Assembly (NCBI GenBank): GCA_021828085.1
Contig: JAKATE010000085.1
Coordinates: 1-8,226 of the forward strand
Origin: Thermoplasmata archaeon
GTDB taxonomy: Archaea > Thermoplasmatota > Thermoplasmata > Lutacidiplasmatales > UBA184
Direction of reading: 5' to 3'
DNA length: 8,226 bases
Shown here: one piece after another, positions 4,478 to 8,226 of the stretch
Layout: each line of letters opens with the position of its first letter
Numbering within the stretch: the first letter of the stretch is position 1
Position numbers and translations under genes: made by a program
The notes under the pieces: generated by a model
Databases searched by the model: none
What the model was told of the DNA's origin: nothing
The model's input: only the letters and a program-made list of their open reading frames with translations

Positions 4478-7141
4478 CTACGGCGGGTCGGTGGCGACAC
4501 GCTGGTGGGCTGGGGGAGGATCTTCCGGTCGAGAGCGACTGGGGATCGAGGAAGCGCCGCCCGCCCCTTGAGAAGTGAGAGCCCTGGAGATCCCTCTCCA
4601 GCCGGCCGTCGCGACCCCCAACAGCACGGCGAGGCCGAGCTCGGGGAGCGGAGGAACGCCGAAGTGGAAGATGGCCGCCACGGGCGGGACGAAGAGGGAG
4701 GCCACGAGGGCAACCAGCACCAGCAGGACCATCGTCCGCATCGCGCGGTTCGTCGGCCGCCCTTCTCCCGCACGCGCGGACCCGAGGTCGCGGTTCACGA
4801 CCATCAGCGTGATCGCCGCGATCACGAGCGTGGTGAAGGAGAGGCTCCGGGCGACGTCCTCGGGATAGCCGAGGTGGATCGTGAGGAAGAAGAGGAGCAG
4901 GCTCCCCGCGAGGACCGTCACCCCCTCGGAGAGAGCTCGGACCGTGAGGCGACGGTCGAAGATCGGAGCGCGCGGGTCCCTTGGGGGTCGCTCCATCGAA
5001 TGGGGGTCGGCGGGCTCCCCCTCGAACCCGACGGAGACCGCCGGGTCGATGATGAACTCGAGGAAGACGATGTGGACGGGGAAGAGCAGGAGGGGCAGTC
5101 CCATCAGCACCGGGAGCAGCACCACGCCCGCGATCGGCACGTGGATCGAGACGAGGAAGGAGAAGGCCTTCCGAAGGTTCTCGACGATACGACGGCCGGC
5201 CCGCGTGGCCCCGACGATCGAGGGGAACGAGTCCTCCAGGAGGACCATGGAGGCGGCCTCACGCGCCACGTCGGTCCCCCGCTTCCCCATCGCCACGCCG
5301 ATGTCGGCGGCCTTCAGCGCGGGAGCGTCGTTCACGCCGTCCCCCGTCATGGCCACGATCTCTCCGGACGCTTGCAGGGCCCGGACGATGGACAGCTTCT
5401 GCTCCGGGCTTACGCGCGCACAGACGCTGACGTGCTCCAGCCGGGTCCGAAGCTCCGCCTCCGGCAAGCTCTCGATCTCTGGCCCAGTGACCGCTCCCGC
5501 TTCGGTTGGGAGCCCGGCCTGCGCCGCGATCTTGAGCGCGGTGAGCGGAAAGTCACCGGTGATCATCATCACTCGGATGCCCGCCCGCTGACAGCTGCGG
5601 ACCGCCTCGGGGACCTCCTTCCTCAGCGGGTCCTCTAGTCCGGCGAGACCGAGCAGGGTGAAACGGAGCTCGCGCGGGTCCTCCGGAAGCTCGGGGAGGT
5701 CCGCATGAGCCTCCGCCACCGCCAGAACACGGAGTCCCTGCTCCGCGAACCGCGAGACTCCTCGCTCCCAGTGGGTTCGCGGCTCTCCCACGAGCCCGCA
5801 GAGGTCGAGGACCGTCTCCGGAGCGCCCTTCACGGTGAGGAGCGCCCCGTCCCCGCCCGGGTCCGTCCAGGCCTGACAGACCGCGAGGAAGTCCGAACGG
5901 AAGGGATAGCGACGCAGGAGGGAGAGCTTGGGACGGTCCTTCAGCAGCGGGACGGAGAGCGTGGGGGCGAGGTCCGAGAAGGCGCGGTCCATCGGGTCGA
6001 ACGGCTGGGGGTCCGAGGCGAGGAGCGCTCGGTCCAGCAGCGTTCGAGATTCCACAAGCCCGGAGGAGGTCGACGACCGGGTGGGGTCCCCCGTGTAAGA
6101 GGCGGTCGCGACCTCGCGGACGACCATCTGGTTGAGAGTGAGCGTGCCGGTCTTGTCGACACAGAGGACCGTGGTCGAGCCGAGCCCCTCGATCGCGGAG
6201 AACCGCCGCGTCAGCACGCCATCCTTGACGATCTTGGCCGCCCCGACCGCCAGGCAGATCGTGAGGATCAGCGGGATCTCCTCCGGGATCAACGCCATGG
6301 CGAGCGTGACCCCGGCGAGCAGACCGGTGACCCAGCTCCCGTGGAGCAGCCCGTAGAGAAGCACCACCCCCAAGCAGACGCTGAGCGCGACCACGGCCAT
6401 CCATCGGACCACCCGGGCGCTCTCCGCCTCCAGGTGGGTCGCCCTCGATTCGACTGCCTGGAGGGAGGACCCGATCCGCCCGAACTCGGTGGAGCTCCCC
6501 GTGCGCTGGACCTGGGCGTAGCCGGTGCCCCGCACCACGAGGGTGCCGGCAAAGACGTAGGGAGTTCCCTCACCCCCCGGTCGCGGTGTCTGGTCCCCGG
6601 TCGACGCCACCCGCTTGCGGACCGGGACCGACTCCCCCGTGAGAAGGGACTCGTCGACCTGCAGGTCGATCGAGGCCCGCACGACCCCGTCCGCAGGGAT
6701 CCGGTCCCCTTCGACCATGACCATCAGGTCCTCCGGCACGACCTCGCGTCGGGGAACGCGCCGCTGTTGCCCGTCGCGCACGACCAGCGCCCAGGGATCC
6801 GCGAGAGTGCGGAGCGCCTCCAACGCCCGTTCCGTCTTCCCGTTCTGGTAGAGCGTGATCAGGATGATGACCAGGACGGAGGCGATCAGGATGGCCGCGT
6901 CGTGAGGCTCCCCCAGGAAGACGTAGATCAGTCCAGCGACCAGCAACAGGGAGACCATCGGCTCCGTGACCACCTCGCGCGCGATGGCCGCGAGGTTCCG
7001 CGCCCCCCGCTGCGGGAGCTCGTTGAAGCCGGCCTTCTCGAGGTTCGTCTTCGCTTGCGCGGACGAGATCCCCCATCGCGCGACCTCGGAGGGCAGGACC
7101 ACGGGTTGGCGCCACCCGCCTCGGAGGTGTTCGGCTTCCAT
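4478..7141 (-). CDS. P2-like cation-transporting P-type ATPase
   Basis: The product has 887 residues, normal for a ten-helix P-type ATPase that drives cation transport by ATP hydrolysis. Order: short cation-ATPase N-terminal domain (about 13-58); M1-M2 (about 60-98); actuator domain with LLTGES (166-171); M3-M4 (247-292) with PEEIP (286-290); phosphorylation site DKTGTLT, D329; nucleotide-binding KGAPE (438-442); hinge TGD (528-530) and TGDGVNDAP (599-607); then M5-M10. It has no metal-binding cysteine domain and no CPx motif, so it is not a heavy-metal P1B pump. Compared with SERCA-type Ca pumps, E287 of M4 and D699 of M6 are kept, but M5 has H667 and I670 where the Ca site has Asn and Glu, and M6 has LEFIIDP. 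The cation is therefore uncertain. The ATG at 7141 is chosen for its Shine-Dalgarno. Upstream reading to 7357 adds 72 low-complexity residues and is rejected. It is monocistronic, convergent with GNAT. Confidence 0.93.
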   Translation of the reverse strand: MEAEHLRGGWRQPVVLPSEVARWGISSAQAKTNLEKAGFNELPQRGARNLAAIAREVVTEPMVSLLLVAGLIYVFLGEPHDAAILIASVLVIILITLYQNGKTERALEALRTLADPWALVVRDGQQRRVPRREVVPEDLMVMVEGDRIPADGVVRASIDLQVDESLLTGESVPVRKRVASTGDQTPRPGGEGTPYVFAGTLVVRGTGYAQVQRTGSSTEFGRIGSSLQAVESRATHLEAESARVVRWMAVVALSVCLGVVLLYGLLHGSWVTGLLAGVTLAMALIPEEIPLILTICLAVGAAKIVKDGVLTRRFSAIEGLGSTTVLCVDKTGTLTLNQMVVREVATASYTGDPTRSSTSSGLVESRTLLDRALLASDPQPFDPMDRAFSDLAPTLSVPLLKDRPKLSLLRRYPFRSDFLAVCQAWTDPGGDGALLTVKGAPETVLDLCGLVGEPRTHWERGVSRFAEQGLRVLAVAEAHADLPELPEDPRELRFTLLGLAGLEDPLRKEVPEAVRSCQRAGIRVMMITGDFPLTALKIAAQAGLPTEAGAVTGPEIESLPEAELRTRLEHVSVCARVSPEQKLSIVRALQASGEIVAMTGDGVNDAPALKAADIGVAMGKRGTDVAREAASMVLLEDSFPSIVGATRAGRRIVENLRKAFSFLVSIHVPIAGVVLLPVLMGLPLLLFPVHIVFLEFIIDPAVSVGFEGEPADPHSMERPPRDPRAPIFDRRLTVRALSEGVTVLAGSLLLFFLTIHLGYPEDVARSLSFTTLVIAAITLMVVNRDLGSARAGEGRPTNRAMRTMVLLVLVALVASLFVPPVAAIFHFGVPPLPELGLAVLLGVATAGWRGISRALTSQGAGGASSIPSRSRPEDPPPAHQRVATDPP

Positions 7142-7148
7142 GGTCGCC

Positions 7149-7153
7149 CCTCC
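7149..7153 (-). promoter_or_regulatory. Ribosome binding site of the P-type ATPase
   Basis: On the minus strand GGAGG lies seven bases before the ATG at 7141. It is the only clear Shine-Dalgarno in the window and decides the start. It implies a leadered mRNA, unlike the apparently leaderless neighbours. The ATPase promoter was not confidently found; a weak TTTGTAG (7290-7284, minus) is a possibility. Confidence 0.75.
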
Positions 7154-7327
7154 GGGTCCGGCGCCGAGCGGGGACGCGCCCCACCTGCGCCCGACAAGCT
7201 CGGGCGTCCTACAGGTCGGAAGTTCCCTGCTTGAACCCTTCGTCAACTCCGGTCGCACCCCCTCATGGGAGGAAGGGCCCCCCCTACAAACGCGGACGCC
7301 TACCGGAGGGGGTCCGGGCGGAGCAGC

Positions 7328-7335
7328 GTATAAGG
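7328..7335 (+). promoter_or_regulatory. Candidate TATA box of the PH-like gene
   Basis: GTATAAGG lies about 45 bases before the ATG at 7378. Transcription starting some 25 bases downstream would give a leader of about 20 nt. That leader contains the hairpin CGGCG-CTA-CGCCG (7358-7370) just before the start codon and no Shine-Dalgarno. Confidence 0.45.
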
Positions 7336-7377
7336 CGGGTCCTGAATGTACCATCACCGGCGCTACGCCGCAGCGGC

Positions 7378-8226
7378 ATGATCGAACTCCCTCCGGAAGC
7401 CCAGCGCGCGCTCGCCCTAGGACCCGGGGAGCGGGTCCAGGAGGCCTGGCCGGCCGTGCACCGCAAGGGGAGCGCGACGCAGGGCCTCGCGAACCTCGCC
7501 GACGGCATGGAGGGCTTCCTGGTGCTCACGTCCTCGCGTTTGATGTTCCTGGCCGGGACGGGGGGACGGTTCTCACGGACCTACCAGAGCGTCCCTCCCC
7601 TCTGCTGGGGTCTTGCCACGCTCGCGGAGGCGATCCCGCAACCAGGTGCCCTCCTTGGGGGGCACACCACCTGGTTCCAGGTGCGAGGGGAGTACTTCTC
7701 CGTCGGTAAGGGGGCAGGGCAGGAGAACGGTAGGGCGCAGTGGGCGATCGAACGCGCGCGGTCGGCCGCGATGGCGATGCTCCGAGCACCCGCGGGAGGC
7801 GCGGCATGGGCGCCTACCGCCGCGGCTCCCGCGCCACCAGGTCCAGTTCCAGCTTCAGTTCCGCCGGTGCGCGCCGCCGAGCCTTACCCACCCGGGACCT
7901 CACGGCGCCCGGAGGCCGCGACCGGTCCCCGAGCCGAGCGGGCGGTCCCCGCGGCTTCCACATTGTCCTCCACGTCGTCCTCCCCCCAGCCCCAGGCCGG
8001 CGGGCCCCCATCCTCTCCGGACATGCGCGAGGGCTCCGGCCCCAACGCGGCCCACTCACCTGCACCCGTTCCGAGCCAGGGACCGGGACTTTCCCGCCCC
8101 GGAGCCCCGAGCTGGCCCATGGTGCCGATGACCCTGGTGGAGACGGCCGACGCCAACGCGTTCTGGAGCATCGTCGGCTCCTCCGGCGTGGACCGTGGCA
8201 AGATGCTCATCTTCTGCACCGAGGCT
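7378..8226 (+). CDS. PH/GRAM-like domain protein with long Pro-rich linker and possible DUF835-type domain, 3' truncated
   Basis: The frame is open from ATG 7378 to the window edge (283 codons, no stop). Residues about 10-135 look like a bacterial-type PH or GRAM domain: LGPGERV, then GFLVLTSSRLMFLAG (46-60), a TTWFQVRGEYFSVG pair of strands (97-110) and a C-terminal amphipathic helix QWAIERARSAAMAML (121-135). Residues about 138-247 are a Pro/Ala/Ser/Gly-rich, probably disordered linker. From 249 a new folded segment starts (MTLVET, AFWSIVGSSG, then GKMLIFCTEA), whose spacing recalls the start of archaeal DUF835 domains; too little is visible to be sure. No signal peptide or membrane segment is seen in this part, so it is probably cytoplasmic, perhaps lipid- or protein-binding and regulatory. 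It diverges from the ATPase with 236 bp between starts. Function unknown. Confidence 0.8.
   Translation, partial: MIELPPEAQRALALGPGERVQEAWPAVHRKGSATQGLANLADGMEGFLVLTSSRLMFLAGTGGRFSRTYQSVPPLCWGLATLAEAIPQPGALLGGHTTWFQVRGEYFSVGKGAGQENGRAQWAIERARSAAMAMLRAPAGGAAWAPTAAAPAPPGPVPASVPPVRAAEPYPPGTSRRPEAATGPRAERAVPAASTLSSTSSSPQPQAGGPPSSPDMREGSGPNAAHSPAPVPSQGPGLSRPGAPSWPMVPMTLVETADANAFWSIVGSSGVDRGKMLIFCTEA

Noticed and set aside
4297..4578. Small rightward gene in the convergent spacer
   Set aside because: TTG start, no ribosome site, Arg/Ser/Gly-rich translation with no motif, and it overlaps the ATPase end in antisense.
4340..5638. Rightward open frame (432 codons) antisense to the ATPase 3' half
   Set aside because: Low-complexity Arg/Glu/Asp/Gly composition and no motifs; explained by the codon bias of the opposite strand.
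5705..7234. Long rightward open frame (509 codons) opposite the P-type ATPase
   Set aside because: It is an Arg/Asp/Pro/His-rich translation with no recognisable domain, antisense to a gene with all family motifs; such frames are common in GC-rich coding DNA.
7142..7357. 72-codon upstream extension of the P-type ATPase
   Set aside because: A good GGAGG precedes the internal ATG at 7141, and the added residues are low-complexity and unlike family N-termini.

Overview
The window looks like chromosomal DNA from a high-GC archaeon, most probably a Thermoplasmatota (Thermoplasmata-type) lineage known from metagenomes. This rests on four things. TATA-like elements sit upstream of several starts, and most starts lack a Shine-Dalgarno sequence. 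There is a zinc-ribbon / Pro-Gly-rich linker / single-membrane-segment / beta-rich protein. There is a large secreted PKD-Fn3 surface protein with a C-terminal membrane anchor. Finally, a PH-like gene runs into what may be a DUF835-type domain. A high-GC bacterium cannot be excluded from sequence alone. No rRNA, tRNA, CRISPR array, transposase or phage gene was seen.

Layout. Bases 1-72 may hold the last 23 codons of a rightward gene. A leftward gene (872-132) encodes a membrane protein with a cytoplasmic zinc ribbon, and its linker is encoded by a perfect 12-bp tandem repeat. A 203-bp divergent promoter region follows, then a rightward 853-codon gene (1076-3637). This is the highlight: a GH25 lysozyme (muramidase) domain fused to a PKD domain, two InlB-like repeats, two Fn3 domains, a membrane anchor and a cytoplasmic tail. 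Next, in the same direction, is a GNAT acetyltransferase (3708-4229). A 248-bp convergent spacer separates it from a leftward P2-like cation-transporting P-type ATPase (7141-4478). This ATPase has all the catalytic motifs but an unusual set of ion-site residues. A second divergent promoter region leads to a rightward gene (7378 to the window end, truncated) with a PH/GRAM-like N-terminal domain, a long Pro/Ala/Ser linker and the start of another domain.

How they may work together. Archaea have no murein, so a surface-displayed GH25 muramidase with adhesin-like modules most plausibly acts on bacterial neighbours, as a weapon or for nutrient release. GH25 lysozymes acquired from bacteria are already known in Thermoplasmatota-related archaea (Aciduliprofundum), but this multidomain membrane-anchored form deserves a check. 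The zinc-ribbon protein shares its promoter region and could be co-regulated. The ATPase, GNAT and PH-like gene look like independent transcription units, with no demonstrable link to the lysozyme.
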